A stretch of 64,000 bases of DNA from Mariannaea sp. PMI_226 (Eukaryota > Ascomycota > Sordariomycetes > Hypocreales > Nectriaceae). This document shows, in pieces, positions 11,567 through 23,875 of the stretch. Each line of letters opens with the position of its first letter. Position 1 is the stretch's first letter. The stretch is taken from the NCBI GenBank assembly GCA_024336345.1, contig JANFOG010000004.1, positions 2,418,001 through 2,482,000 on the forward strand, given 5' to 3'. A program made the translations under genes and the position numbers. The notes beneath the pieces were generated by a model. The model saw only the letters and a program-made list of their open reading frames with translations, searched no databases and was not told the origin of the DNA.

Positions 11567-13635
11567 TTACGCCTTTGGCTTGTTCTTTCGCTTGTATGCT
11601 AGGAATCGACTAAAGTTCAACAAGGCCTCGTCAGCTCGCAGACGCAACTCTGCCTGCTTCTGCTTGTTGATCGTCTTGACCAAGGCACGCGTCTTGGGGA
11701 GCGCCTCCTCCATCTGCTTGAGGAAGTTGTCCTTCCAGAAAACCTCGCGGTCGTACTCGTAGTCCTCGTTGCCATAGATGTCGAAGAGCTGGTTGAGCGC
11801 CTCGACGGCGTCGGCGGCAGGCGTATCGTCGGGGAGACCGGCGAGCAGGGCAATGAGGAATGTGCCGATGTCACGGTTCCGTTCGACTGGGGCGGGGTCT
11901 AGCGCGAGCTGGCCGAGAACGCCGACGCACTTCACGCCCAAGGCCTGGAAGGGGTCCTCTGCATCATGAATCGCTGGGGCGCCCTTGGTGGCCTGGTAGA
12001 GCGAGATAAAGCGGCGGTGCTCCTCGCCGGCAAGGGCTACCTCGTGCCCACGGAGGGAGCGGGCTACGGCCCAGGCGAGGCTGGTGACGTGAGTTGCGAG
12101 AGAGAGATCTGCCGTGTCGCTCGCAAGAATGGGTGCGACGACGTTTGACCACAGGCTTTGGCCGGCAGGCTGCCAGGCAGACTGGATAGAAGAGTTGTGT
12201 GGGTCAGCGAAGTCGATGAGAGATACGGACCAGGCGATGTTGTTGAGGGCGGAAAGGGCATGGCTTTGGAGGCGAGTACTGGCATCGTCACTTGGGGAGA
12301 GGGAGGCAATCCTGATGAGTGCTGGGAGGGCGATTTGGATGAGAGCTTTCAGGACAGGGAGGTCATCGATATTACCCTCCTCTTCGTCGTCATTGCCTGT
12401 AACCATTTCCATGTCGGCTTCCATTTCATCCTGGTCCATCTCATCATCTTCTTCCTCTTCCTCTTCATCGTCGTCACCGTCGTTCTCGGGGCCCTCGCCA
12501 TCGGATCCAGCACCATCAGCACCATCAGCATCATCCATCTCCTCGTCATCCTTGGCAGCGCCATTCTCGAGCTTGGGAGCTTCGGCAGCATCCCCTGAGT
12601 GGTTGAGGTTGGATCCAATGGAGGCTAGGATCTCCAGGGCCAGTTGCTGACACTCTATGGGATTTGCCCAGCCGGTAGCGTCGGTGATGGCTTGTCCAGG
12701 CTGGAAAAAGCTGATGGCCTTGGAGAGAGTAGGAATGAGAACAGAGTCGTCGGCGGGGAGGGCGACTTCGGCACCCTCGAGTGAAACGAAGAGATTGTGG
12801 AGGACGCCGCACGCTAGAATACCATCACTGGAGGTATCTTCGCGAAGCGACATTAACGTGTCGTACAAGGGAGGTTCCTTGGTGGTGATGACCTTGTCAG
12901 CCAGCTCTTGGTTGTCTTCGCACAGAATCATGGAGCAGGCCAAGGCATCGCTCCGAAGCGAGACGACGCCGGGAATGTGTGAGAGGCTGTTGGAACCAAT
13001 GAGGAAAATCAGCCGTAAGATGATGGCATTGTGGGCAATAGCTTCGAGGATTTCATCCTGAGCCTCGGCCAGGGCAGTCAGGAGGGAAATGAGCGACTGG
13101 GAGATGCTCAAGACGAAGGTCTGTTCTGCTTTGGACTTCTTGTTGAATTCAAACTCCTTGGACAAGAGAAGCTCCGTAACCTAGGGCTGATTTAGCGGTT
13201 TGTTCAATAAGACTAACAAGCATGAGAATTTGCACATACCGACTTAGCTGCAAACTCAATGGCAGTTAGAATGTCCACTCGGTACAGGTGAACACAGAAA
13301 TCAGGCTCCTCCTCCTGGGCAAGGACCTGCAGGATCCCCCATCCGGCGGCGCGGCTCTCAAGGGCAGCATCGGTGAGGGTCTGAGTGAGGATTGTGTTGA
13401 CGATTTGCTCTCGCAGGAGGAGCTTGCGGCACTTTGTGTCCTGGATGATGTTTGAGACAGCCGTTGCCGCAGCAGAGCGAGCTTTTGTGTCGGCGCTCTT
13501 GAGATCCTGGATGACGGGGAGAATCTTTTGTTCGCGGAGGGCAGCGAGCTCAGGATCAGACGGCGGTTTGACGGTCTTTGCGATGGGGTTTTTCCGGTGG
13601 CCTGCGTTGGCCCTGTTTCTGCGAGACTTGCCCAT
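11567..13635 (-). CDS. syo1: Syo1, co-import adaptor for ribosomal proteins Rpl5 and Rpl11
   Basis: Two minus-strand exons, 13240-13635 and 11567-13180, with a 59-nt intron, encode 669 residues. The N-terminus MGKSRRNRANAGHRKNPIAK is typical of Syo1/HEATR3, where this basic region serves as an importin (Kap104, PY-NLS type) signal. Armadillo/HEAT-like helices follow. A long acidic loop at about residues 343-405 (runs of Asp and Glu) separates the front and rear repeats; in the characterised Chaetomium protein the corresponding loop takes part in Rpl11 binding. The C-terminus is basic (YKRKNKPKA). In yeast the protein escorts Rpl5-Rpl11 into the nucleus for assembly of the 5S RNP into pre-60S particles. 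Identification rests on the N-terminal signature plus the ARM-acidic loop-HEAT layout. Confidence 0.9.
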
Positions 13636-15300
13636 GGCTTTTTTTTTTTTATCCGTGTTGAATTCTAATATGATGATGATTTACTCTAGTTTTGATATTA
13701 AAAAAAGAAATAAATTATCAATATGGCTGTGTGAATGATTGGTAACTTGGGGGTTGAGCTTGGAGGGGTGATGAGACGTGAAATTTTGTTTGAATTTTTT
13801 CCGGGGGAAACCATTTACAGTCGTGCCCCACCACGCAACCACAACAACGGACTGAACTAACAAGAAGTTGTTAGCGGCCCAAAGTCATTTATTTTAGATG
13901 CAACCGAACTAGATGGAATTGCTACGTCGAGAAGAGCTACCCGGGATTTTCACAGTGGGCAGTTGACATCAGTGTATGAACGGGGCCATTTATTATCAAA
14001 GAAGGTAGTTTGATGCTGCTCAACTGTCCATTCTCATTCAAGTACAGGGTAGGCTCAGCTACCTGTCTGTGTGTTGATGGGAAAGGCTTGTTGGTGCATG
14101 GGACACCACAACGTCAGCAAATTATGCACGATCCATATAAGCTTCATGTGCAGATGGAGCTACTACATCTTCCGCTCTTTGAAAGCAAAAACCTCCGAAC
14201 TTACAGAGTTTACACAGATTAGGTCTATGGTTTGGGGAAAACTCCGTCCCTCTATTAGCCTATTACATGTCTTGGTTGATTCCATACGGGGAGAAATACG
14301 CGTACGGGTCGACAAAGTCTATCTCATATTCCTGGCGCTCAGCAATCAACTTGCTAGATGTTGGAACATATTATAGATGGCCACTTGGTTCTTGACTCCC
14401 TGGGATAAGCTGAGAGATAACAGACAAGCAGAATTCTAGCAGTGAGGCTCTTGCAAAGCCTTATTATTTTTGGTTGTCCGGAGAATTGTTCCACACTGGG
14501 CTCGAGACATCCAAGATAGCCGAGACATTGGTTCTCCCAGACCCTCTTCAGGACATTGATTATGCTAACGTACGATGTACACGGTAGATTCCAGCGGACA
14601 TGATATGTGAAGAAGGATAATCTGTAGTCTATCAGGAGTACATCGCTCCTAGGTTTCTAGAATACACTACACCTGCGCATTTACGAACAAATTATCGCCA
14701 TGAAACGACGAGTCTTCCCCCAAGTTTGGCATCACGGGAGATCTCCCAATCTCCATGCCGACACCACGCCACGGGACCCACAGAAGCTTTGCTAACTGCT
14801 TTCGGGGCCAGTGCAGGTCACTACCTAGAGCTAAGGTAACCATGCTACAGCACTTGCAGTACCTAATGGAGGTGTTTTAGTAGGTAAGGGTAGGTAAGGT
14901 ACCCTCTACAAGCTACCGCACTTGCAGCTATACGCTCTGGCACAAGCCACGTTGTTCCCGATGATGACTAGGGTACCTACTCTGTGCAAATGCTAATACA
15001 GGTCTTTTCTCAACTGCTCTGCCATCCCACCACCAATCTCACCTCCCACGATATCTCACGGCTCACACATTGGTCGCATCGTGTCCGCTCCCCTCGCTGT
15101 CCTTGTCCGCTCTTCGAGCAAGCCCGAAATGTGATCGCCTGTCCACAGCATCGAATTCTCCCGGTCGCGCTCCCCCTCCTCCATACTCCAAATAAGTTCC
15201 AGCTTGGTCTTGGTGAAACCCAAGAGCTGGGACCCCCGCGAGTAAGACTCCACGAGGAATTGGACCTCACGATATACCATACTGCTTCGCCAACCTTGCT
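13636..15300. other. Intergenic region, divergent promoters of syo1 and the glycosyltransferase-like gene
   Basis: About 1.7 kb with no supported coding region. A near-repeat of the phrase CACTTGCAG occurs near 14852 and 14921, close to several TAGGTA/GGTACC motifs (14880-14902). The 15000-15300 segment is CT-rich and is probably the leader of the downstream gene. Confidence 0.45.
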
Positions 15301-17546
15301 ATGGCGCACCAGCGAGGGAGGTTCAGCCACTTTTGGTCGGGCGACGAAGAGTTGGCAAAGAAGGACGATGATCTCGGTCTCCCCGGCCACCACAGACCTG
15401 CCTCGCAATGGCAAGGCGCGCGCGCTCCTCGCCGTAGTGTGCTCAGCCGATTGCTTGTCTACGCCGTATTCTGCGGCCTTGTGGTTTTCTTCCTCGTTCG
15501 TGTAATCGCCTCCTCCTCCTTCTCCTCCACCGAGCCGACCGAGCCTTCATCGCCAGAGGGCTCTTCTTCGACAGGGTTTAATAGTTTGCTCAACCAGCAT
15601 CGTTCTCAGCCACAGGATAGAACCTATAACGGACCTGTCAGGTTCCCGCAACTTGCAAAAACTCTTACAATTAGTGTCAGCGCTGGAGGTCGTTCTGAAG
15701 ACAACAGGAATGTCTTCTTTGCCACCGGAAGTCTTAAGAGCGCTTCCACATTGCTCCCCATGGCCTGTGAGATGGCCGCTGAGGGGCACAGCGATGTCCA
15801 CTTCCTGTTGATGAGCAGAAACGAGATTTCAACAGAGGATCTCCTACTAGCAAACGGGATTGATGAATCCTGCAAGATAACTTTGCATGGTATGGGAACC
15901 CGAAACAGATATAAACGGATTACTAGCTAATCAGCTGTAGATGCCCGACCTGACCGGGTTGCAATTTCTAGCGAGACAAGAATGGAGGTTGCGGCCATCA
16001 TGTCTCTCCGTAAGTCTGCTGACATTATTTACGTGAGAGCTTGAGAGATCTAACGTGATGGCGACAGGTCACATCTCAACCTTTATGCACCCTCAAGCCA
16101 TTATTGTTGACTCTAGCGGGCTCGAGGAGGGCTATTTCCTGCGTGGCTTTCGAGACCAAGTCCGTGGCACCGCAGCAACACTAATTGAGCTGCCGCAGAA
16201 TCCAACCCCACGGCTATCATGGATCACGAAACTTGATGCTTCGGCCTTGGCTGGTAAGTCGTCGTCATCGTCTATGCTTTGCTTTAACCGTTACATACTA
16301 GTCACCCTACTGACAACTCTCAGCTTGGAACAGGGTCAACTTTGATATTTTGATTCAGGCACCCTTGATTGGCTCTGGGAATCTGAAGAGACTACTTTCA
16401 TCTTTGAGGCGGGCCGACATGAGTGCTGTCACCCCTCCGCACCTCACCATTGAATTACCATATGTAATTGAGAGAGAGTTGGAAAGGACACTGGCCGAAT
16501 TTAAATGGCCTGCACAGAGAAGTCGCCAGCTGCATTACCCAAGCTTGCTCTCCATCCGCCACCGCATCCCCCGCAAGCAAATGACCGAGGATGAGAGCTC
16601 AGCTCGCTTCCTGGAATCGTTCTGGCCATCAGAGCCTAGCACAACACATGTCCTGACCCTGGCACCTCACACTGAGGTATCGCCCCAGTTCTTCCACTGT
16701 AAGTATTAAATGGTGATGTCGTAACATCTCTGGTGCATCTTGCTGATTGGTGAAGACGTTAAATATACATTGCTACAAACGCTGTATTCAAATGAATCTC
16801 TCCTGGGAGATTGGGGTGAAAGTATTATGGGGATTAGTTTCCAGTCACCAACCACTCATCTTGACGACGTCACCCCTTTGACTATGCCAAAGGGCTCGGA
16901 CAGCAAGGCGCCAGAAAAGTCGTCAGGATCCTTCCTCTGGCAATCACCGAGTAGTGACGCTGTCCTATTCCTCGGAGACAGATGGGTAGAGTTGCATGGC
17001 TACGTGTCGCAGATTTTGGGGTCACAAAGCTCGAAGAAGGATACGCCTGCTATGCTGGCCAAGAGGAATGTCAGTAAGAAGCATCCCGCCTGGCTTGAGC
17101 ATGTGTTGCAACTCTGTCGCCTCCGGGGCTACGTGACATTGTATCCAAGCCCGGAAACGGCGAACGCCATTCTAGGATCTCACAGCGATCTTGGTAACAC
17201 CCCCGAGGAGTATCTAGGCGATGAAGAACTCGCCAAGGACCTAGAGAAGGGCAAGGAAGACCGAGCCACGTCAAACTTTGACCCGACTTTCCAGGTGGAT
17301 ATGCTCGCAACTCTCCCCGAGGATGGAAGTTTTGTGAACCTGGGTGATTTGCCTCTGCTCTCGTTGGAAGGGATGAGCTCTTCGCTTGACGAGATAAAAG
17401 ATGCTGCGCAAAAGTATGCAAAGCAGTTCCGACGAGAGGTAGGGCAGTGCAAGGAAGCAGAAGACTCACAAGAGGATGACTACACACTATTGGAAGCCGA
17501 TAGACTAGCTCGGGATCTGTTTTGCACGAATAAAGAGAAGGCATAA
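15301..17546 (+). CDS. Type II membrane protein, probable glycosyltransferase
   Basis: Five exons, 15301-15889, 15941-16009, 16068-16253, 16324-16698 and 16756-17546, join in frame to 669 residues. All four introns are short (51-70 nt) and GT-AG. A cytosolic N-terminus is followed by one membrane span at about residues 50-69 (LLVYAVFCGLVVFFLVRVIA), a Ser/Pro-rich stem and a large C-terminal region facing the lumen. That region opens with NRNVFFATGSLKSASTLLPM, a conserved block in fungal proteins commonly labelled glycosyltransferase 2. This suggests Golgi or ER glycosylation. I see no unambiguous DxD motif, and donor and acceptor are unknown. The C-terminus is acidic, with charged helices and no KDEL-type signal. 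The membrane topology and the exon structure are firmer than the enzyme assignment. Confidence 0.7.
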
Positions 17547-17784
17547 ATAGGCTTACTCTTTCTTGGATTGGGACTGTTAGCGTTGATTTATTTCGTATTT
17601 TCCATCCCTCTCTCTCCTCGATCATCTCTTGCGTGTGTGTGTGTGATGATAATAAGTGCACAGTTATTTCAAGCTTCTTTTCCTCATCTGGATTCCTTCA
17701 TTGCCTTGGACTTAGGGGGGGGGAAGAAAGCTTCACTCTAGAGTAAAGTGCGAAGAAAACCGGTCATTTTTATTTCTGAATTGA

Positions 17785-18771
17785 TCATGATGAACTCGAA
17801 GAATCGCCAAGTTTTGCAATGATAAGAAGCACAAGACATGTCCCCACGATGCATATTGCCGAGAAACTCAAGATCTGCCCGAAGCTGTCAGCGGTTTACT
17901 ATTCCCAGCAGGCCAGATTTGGACTTTGAGAGAGGAATAACTCACTGTATGTGTTTTCCACCCGGTCTGCACAATTGCTGCTCGTCTGCTGTATTGGTTG
18001 ACAGTTGCTGTTCCCAGCCAAGGAGAATCCTTCAAGTCAGAAAAAAAAAGGTACTATTATGTTCCTAGCAGAACCAATGGAGGGAGAAAAAAAAACGTCT
18101 ACGGCACACTTACTTATGTAGTTGCACAGGCCAGCGAGAAGCGTCAAGAGTGACAGAGCCCAGAAGATGCCTCCGAGAGGCCTGGCGATGCGGAGCTCGA
18201 TGGGGCTTGGTTCTGATTTAAGGTGAAAGGAGAGGCTGATGGCTATTGAGACAACGGCCATGTAGATGGAGAGGCGGAGGTAGGAGAGGAAGGCTGCGGA
18301 GGGGAGGTGGTTAATATCGGGAATCCAAGTCTAGACGGACGGTACGAGATAAGAAAGGATAAGAGAGGAACGGGCAAAGAAATCAGAGACTAAAGGAGAA
18401 GTGAAGATAGGAAGACAATTCAAAAGGAACAACATACTTCTCTCGTTGGCGCAGTGATCTCGAGCATCGCTGCTCTCATTCTGGACGAGCAGAGGGCCTA
18501 GGAACGGCCATAGGAAGAAGGCAGGCTTGCCACCAGAGAGAGCATCGTCACTGAAAGACGAGAGACAAAAAAAGGTGTCCGTATTAGTATCATTTTGTCT
18601 CCATTCAAGCCTCCCATTCATACGGGGGCAATTCGAGAAGAAATAGGGGAATTACACATACTACTCTTCTTCAGCGAGGTCGACAGGGTGAGTCAGGGTT
18701 GTGACGGGTGCGCAGCAGGAGCGGAAGGTGAGGTCTTCGTCGTCAATGACGGGAGGTCTGGATGTGGCCAT
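17785..18771 (-). CDS. DUF202-family small membrane protein
   Basis: Five minus-strand exons, 18662-18771, 18438-18550, 18114-18293, 17946-18007 and 17785-17874, give 184 residues. Every junction is GT-AG and stays in frame. After an acidic N-terminus (MATSRPPVIDDEDLTFRS) comes the DUF202 hallmark SSDARDHCANERTFLSYLRL, then three membrane spans: MAVVSIAISLSF, IFWALSLLTLLAGLCNYI and ILSFSAICIVGTCLVLLIIA. Between the second and third is the conserved YSRRAAIVQTGWKT loop. DUF202 domains occur in bacterial YidH-like proteins and at the membrane end of yeast vacuolar transporter chaperone subunits; fungal stand-alone members are functionally unassigned. The ER, vacuole or plasma membrane are all possible locations. 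The gene lies tail to tail with the glycosyltransferase-like gene. Its exons are too short to show as a long open frame, so automated ORF calling would miss it. Confidence 0.85.
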
Positions 18772-19930
18772 GGCAGCTTTTTGTGAGAAATAAAGGGAGA
18801 GGTGAGTGAGTGAGCGTGTGTATGTGTGTATGTATGTATGTACGCCCGCACGAAGCAGCTGTGAAGCAGCTATGAAGCAGCAACAAGAAGGGCGGCAGCT
18901 TTGGCTCTATTGCCCTGCAGACGGTGAAAATGATGCAAGTTTAGTGGCAAGCAGCAAGCCTGACAAGCATGACTTCCGATTCCATAGGCACGTTTGCATG
19001 GACCGCACGGATCTGGCCCAATTGAGAGATGGAAGGGTAGCCGGCCGGCCGATGATGTCAACTGATGTCTCGGTTGCGCGGGCTCCGGTTGTCGGCTTGA
19101 AAAATCTCGGCCGGGTGGAGTCGCCGATACCCACCACAAAGCGACAGGCCACACATAACAAACCTTTTGACACCGAACACCGACCGGCACTGGCAATGAT
19201 ATTTGTAAGTGAGATTTACTATGTACAGAAGATAGTTTATGTAATTCGTTCCTAGGCCCTGGCGAATTGGCTATTAATACCACCGATTGTGATTGGACTG
19301 GGTTCTGTTCCAGATCGCTGCGAGAGGCACAGTAATATTATGGCTGTTCACCTGCCTGCAGCTTCCCCCCCCTTGCTCAGTCTAAAAGTAAGGCAGGTCG
19401 TTTGTTTATCCGTCTTGTTGCACGTTTGTTGGTCCATTATGCAGAATAGACTAATAAGTAAGGTATGTACTGTGTAGATTACTATGCAGGGTGCATTGCT
19501 TTGAGGTAGTAGACTACCTTAGTTTGGGCTTGTCCTCTAGCGGGATAGCCGCTGCAGCTCGCATTCAATCCGAGCCCTTTTTTTGATTCAGCTACCTAGT
19601 TAATTACGACTGTAACTGAATTGCGTAGACTACCTACTATCCAATGTGGTAGTATCCTGAAACCTGTGACCGACTTGAAAGAATTCATTCTTTCAGCCTG
19701 GAGATTGGGCACAGCCATCATTTTCTCAGCATGTACATATAAAAAGTCTCTCACCTCTTCCTCCCCAAGGATGAGTTGGAGGCCTTGTCAATACTTTCTT
19801 CTCTTTCCATGGTCGAAACCTCAAGACTGTCTCTCAATAAGAGCTTTCAATTCAATAACACGTACTTTTATTTCTTACTATATAAAAATTCATACCATAA
19901 ACAGTCCATCCTAAGAGAGACACAACAATA
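18772..19930. other. Intergenic region, promoters of DUF202 and FAD monooxygenase genes
   Basis: Head-to-head spacer between divergent genes. A short TATG/TGTA repeat lies around 18820-18842. No coding region is supported. Confidence 0.5.
19738..19746 (+). promoter_or_regulatory. TATA-box-like element
   Basis: The string TATAAAAAG lies 185-193 nt upstream of the monooxygenase ATG, leaving room for a leader of roughly 130-160 nt. A second A/T-rich TATAAAAA at about 19880 lies nearer the ATG and probably inside the leader. No transcript data are available. Confidence 0.4.
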
Positions 19931-21311
19931 ATGCATATCCTCATCATTGGCGGCGGCCCAGCTGGCCTAGCCGCTGCTCTCGCTCTCTCCCAGTCAACAA
20001 CACTGAACGCCTCCATCACCCTCCTTGAGCTGCGTCCCCAGATAGAGACCCTGGGCGGCACCATCAACCTCACCCCTCTAGCCCTGCGGTACCTCGACGC
20101 TCTCGGTGTCGGGGCCCGCCTGCGCCCACACGGCATCAAAGTCCGTGGCATCGACGTCGTGGCTCTTCGGACGGGCCGCGCGCTGGGCAGCGTGTTCGCT
20201 AACACGGACACCCTGAGGGTCCGGAGGCACCAGCTCGTGCGGTCGATGCTCGATGTTGTTGAGGATTTGCCCAAGGGGAAAGTCGCCGTGCGGTATGGCG
20301 CCAAGGTGACTGGGATCCAGCAGCTGGAAGGCGATGATGAGGGCGTCCGCGTCGACGTGCGGCTCCAGGAGGACGGCCCGCAGGAGACGATCGAGTGCGA
20401 CGTCCTCCTTGGCTGCGACGGGATTCACTCGTTTGTCCGGAGCACAGTGGTAGACCCGGACCGTAAAAAGGAGTACTCCGGCCGCGCTGTTGCCTACGGG
20501 TACGTCAGTCCCGACACGCCAGGAAACCTGGCCGTGACCAAGGCCGACGGCGAGCCCCTCCTCCTGGACACGGCCATGGTGTCTGCCCAGCACGGCTCGC
20601 TGCTCATGTCGTTCTTCGAGCCGTCAAGGCAGGAGGCGTACCTGGCAGCCGTCATGCCTATGGCCGAGAATGAGGACGCGAGGGAAGGCTGGAAGGCGAT
20701 GGGGGAGGACAAGGTCACACTGAAGCACGATATTATGACTCGCTTCGATGGGGGCAAGCTCAGGGGCCTGCAGCCCGTTATTGCCTCTTGCGAGTGGTTC
20801 TTCTACCCGGTGTATATGCTTCCTCCTGGGGGAGTATGGAGCAAGGGGAGGGTACTTCTCCTAGGAGATGCAGCTCATGCAGTACGTGTCTCTGCTTTAC
20901 TCGCTTTCTTTTCGTTTTTTTTTTTGCTGGCGTCCCTTTACAGTCTCTTTTTCGTCCCCTTACTCCCATCTCTCTTGATTCTCAGGTCTCAGCTAACCAA
21001 ATAATAAACAGATGCCACCACAGGGCGAAAGCACCGGCGTTGCCATCGAGGACGGTGTCCTATTCGCCCACGTCCTTGAGATGGGCGCTTCCAGAGGCAT
21101 ACCCCAAGTGATCGCCGCGTACGAGACCCTACGGAGACAAGACATCGACAAGCTGTACCGCGAGTCCCTGTTCCGCTGGAACGGCGCTGGCTCGTCCTCG
21201 TGGCTCTGGAGCATCATCATGGAGTTCCTTACATGGGTTTACCTAATAGTCGCCAATCGCAGACAGGCGGACTACTTTGCAAGGGACGTGAGAAAGTTCA
21301 AGCTGCCGTAA
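19931..21311 (+). CDS. FAD-dependent monooxygenase (aromatic hydroxylase-like)
   Basis: Two exons, 19931-20881 and 21012-21311, separated by a 130-nt intron, encode 416 residues. The Rossmann motif GGGPAGLAAALALS begins at residue 7, followed by the mid-protein DG-type motif LLGCDGIHSFVRS and the FAD ribose motif GRVLLLGDAAHAMPP spanning the splice junction. This order defines the flavin hydroxylase family (salicylate, kynurenine and similar hydroxylases; also many secondary-metabolism oxidases), which use NAD(P)H and O2 to hydroxylate small molecules. The C-terminus contains a hydrophobic stretch (WSIIMEFLTWVYLIVA) that could hold the enzyme at a membrane. The substrate cannot be assigned, and no neighbouring biosynthetic genes suggest one. 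Coding GC is higher than in several neighbours. The open frame continues into the intron, so naive ORF calling would give a wrong C-terminus. Confidence 0.9.
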
Positions 21312-21678
21312 AGGAGATAACAGCCTTTTATTTGTTTACACTTCGAGCAAGGAGTTATACTACATCATGGCTTGGTTTACATTGTATTTGTCTTGAGACC
21401 CTACATCACGTTAATGAGATTATCACGAAACCTCTTCTAATTGATCTTATTCTGAAAATATCGCGGCACGGATGGTGTATCAATATTTCATAATCGCGAT
21501 AGAATGAAACTTTAGATATAGCTATATATTTTATATAATTCAGGGATATGCAACCTCGCTTTACTTTATAGCTTCTCTGAACATATTCTTCTGAAACACC
21601 GTAACCTATATTTTGATTCCTTTCACATGTGTATTAGAAACAGTGCATTCGCGCTGCTTATACGCATCCCCTTCTACT
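21312..21678. other. Convergent 3' region
   Basis: AT-rich tail-to-tail spacer between the monooxygenase and the ABC protein, including several TATATA tracts near 21518-21538. Probably both 3' UTRs. Nothing else is seen. Confidence 0.5.
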
Positions 21679-23875
21679 CTAAAATCCCCAAACCTGCTCC
21701 CACCTCTTCTCATCCAAGCCCAAAGGCCCATCCAGTCGCCCAAATCTGGCCGGCTGCTTGGTATTCGCTTCCGGCAAACACAACCATTCTCGCACGCAAT
21801 CAGGAACTTCTTCCTTGATATGGGCGATGCAGATGAGCGCCTGTTGGTCTGAAAGGCCGGGGACCTTGATATTCCCCGATCGAGATACATCGCTCTCAAC
21901 GATCTCTTCGCCTTGATAGGTCTTGGCCTCACCTTCGTTGAGGAATAGGGTACACTTGTCCCGCACTGCATCGTCCATACCGCTGAACGCCTCATCCAGC
22001 ACAACAACGTCGGGGCTCTTAATCATTGATCGGATGAAGAGTGCAACTCGCTGGGAACTAAATGAGACGCCACCAAATAGGTACTCATCGGCCCAGGCAA
22101 GGCTTTCGTGAGACGATGCGGGGGTGGCCAAGTACTCAGGGTTGAGCTCTGGCGCGAACCATCGTAGAGCAGCTTCAACTCGTTCCTTCGCCGCATCGTC
22201 CAGCTTGGGCTTCCCCCCAAAAGTCTCAGACCATGCATTCTCAATCACTTGTCGTACCGTCAGCCGACGGGGAATGTGCTGATGAACCTCGGGACTTGAG
22301 TGCCCAATACGACTCTGGATATCCCAGAAGGTAAGTGGCCGCTGCCCAGACCCAGGTTCTGGAAGGCGGGATCTTCCGAATAGCTTGATAGGGAGAGAAT
22401 ACGTCTGAGGGTGATCAGAGCAGAGAAGAGACACAATAGTAGTCTTTCCAGAGCCATTAGGGCCAAAAACACCCCAGCGCTCCCCACGTCGGACTGTCCA
22501 TATCAGGCCATCCTTGGAGCCTTCAGGTGTCTCCTGTGTCCAGTTTCCGAGGGCGATTCGGTCCCGATACTGAACTTTGCATCCATCCATTTCAACCAGC
22601 GGCTCAGCGTTAGGGTTAACAGGCTTCAAGCCATTGTATGTATTGCCGTCATTTTGGCCAGAGGCGCTGGATGATAGGCTAGATGGCAGGATGCGGCCGA
22701 TATCAACGAGCGAGTGAACAGGCAGTTTATCATCTTCCGTAAGCTTTCCAGTTCTCACGCCATGCACGTACTTTTTCAAACCGTCTAGAACTTGTTCCTT
22801 TGGTCCCATTGAGCTGATCTGGCAATCGGTTCTGAGATACATAAGATGAGTGACCCATTCTGGCACCGGATCCTGCGGTCGTGCGCTCAAGATGAGGCGC
22901 GGACTAGCCTTCTCAGCTAGTGACTGTAGAAGCGGGCTCAAACCAGTGACGGTAGGAGGATCAAGTCCCATGAAGGGCTCATCGAGCAGCAGCACTTCGG
23001 GTCTAGTCAGCAGGGCTCGGGCAATACGTGATCTTCGACCTTGCCCATTGCTGAGGAACGAAACTGGAAGGCCAAGTAGGTGCTCGAGTCTGAGATCCTT
23101 TACAACACGGTCGAAGAGTTCCGGGGATATGCGGCCGTCATCCTCCGCCGACGTCTCGAGCGGGTTCAGCTCCGTGTTGCCCAAGAGAAAGTCTCGCAGC
23201 GAAAAGTCAGTAATCTCACGTCTCGACTCGTACCGAGCGGACAAGTAAGCAGATGTGGCAACATTTCCGCCCAAGCCTCCACCGCCTTGCTCAGCGTCAA
23301 ATCCGACATACTGAATGGCCTTGGACGGCGTCTTCAAACGAGCAGGCACAGCATCTGTGGACAAATACGGATAAGATCTGGCGGTTGGCGGTTCGCAAAG
23401 GAGCCGACCTCTAAGAGCATGAAGCAGTGTCGTCTTCCCTGAGAGCGAAGGCCCAACAATGCACCAATTGCGCGGTGTATTGGAGGTTGACGCTAGCTCG
23501 AAGCTCAGGTTGCTGAAGAGCGGCGGGTTGGGATGAGACGAAGTGGCACTGGGATGGCGACGATAAAAGGTGCCATTGGCAATGCGAATCACGGGTGGGC
23601 GGGACGTAGGGAATCTCATGATGCCAATTGAGTGCCCGGGAAGTTTCAATAGGACATGTTGGGACTTGAAGATTGAATTCCTCGGGATGAGTCGAAAGAC
23701 AAGAGGCCCGACGTCGGACAGCGTTGATGACGACTTGGGGGTTGTAAATCGGTGATAGTCGGCTTTAACATCTTTTCCTGGGGAAGTTGGAGTGCCTACC
23801 CTCCCACCGTTGATAGGTACGTACCTTTAAACGTTTCTTGGTGATCAGAGAGGAGGTCAGGTACGTACCTCTCAT
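21679..23875 (-). CDS. Soluble twin-ATPase ABC protein (YDR061W-like)
   Basis: The secure part is 21679-23619 from ATG (646 residues). It has two nucleotide-binding domains and no membrane spans. Walker A motifs are GPSLSGKTT (residues 56-64 of that form) and GPNGSGKTT; Walker B motifs are VLLLDEP and VVVLDEA. The first signature is degenerate (LSNGQ) and the second more so (FGGVSFSSQR). This layout resembles yeast YDR061W and bacterial ModF-like proteins of unclear function. Upstream of that ATG the frame stays open without a stop to about 23813 but has no further ATG. A 7-nt first exon (23869-23875) followed by an intron 23778-23868 (GTACGT...CCCAG) would join in frame and give 701 residues, adding an Arg/Ser-rich N-terminus that could be a mitochondrial presequence. 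The listed coordinates use this longer model; the extension is inference. Confidence 0.82.

Noticed and set aside
20882..21004. Read-through C-terminus of the FAD monooxygenase with a Leu/Phe-rich tail
   Set aside because: The sequence is a normal GT-AG intron; splicing restores the conserved GDAAHAMPP motif.
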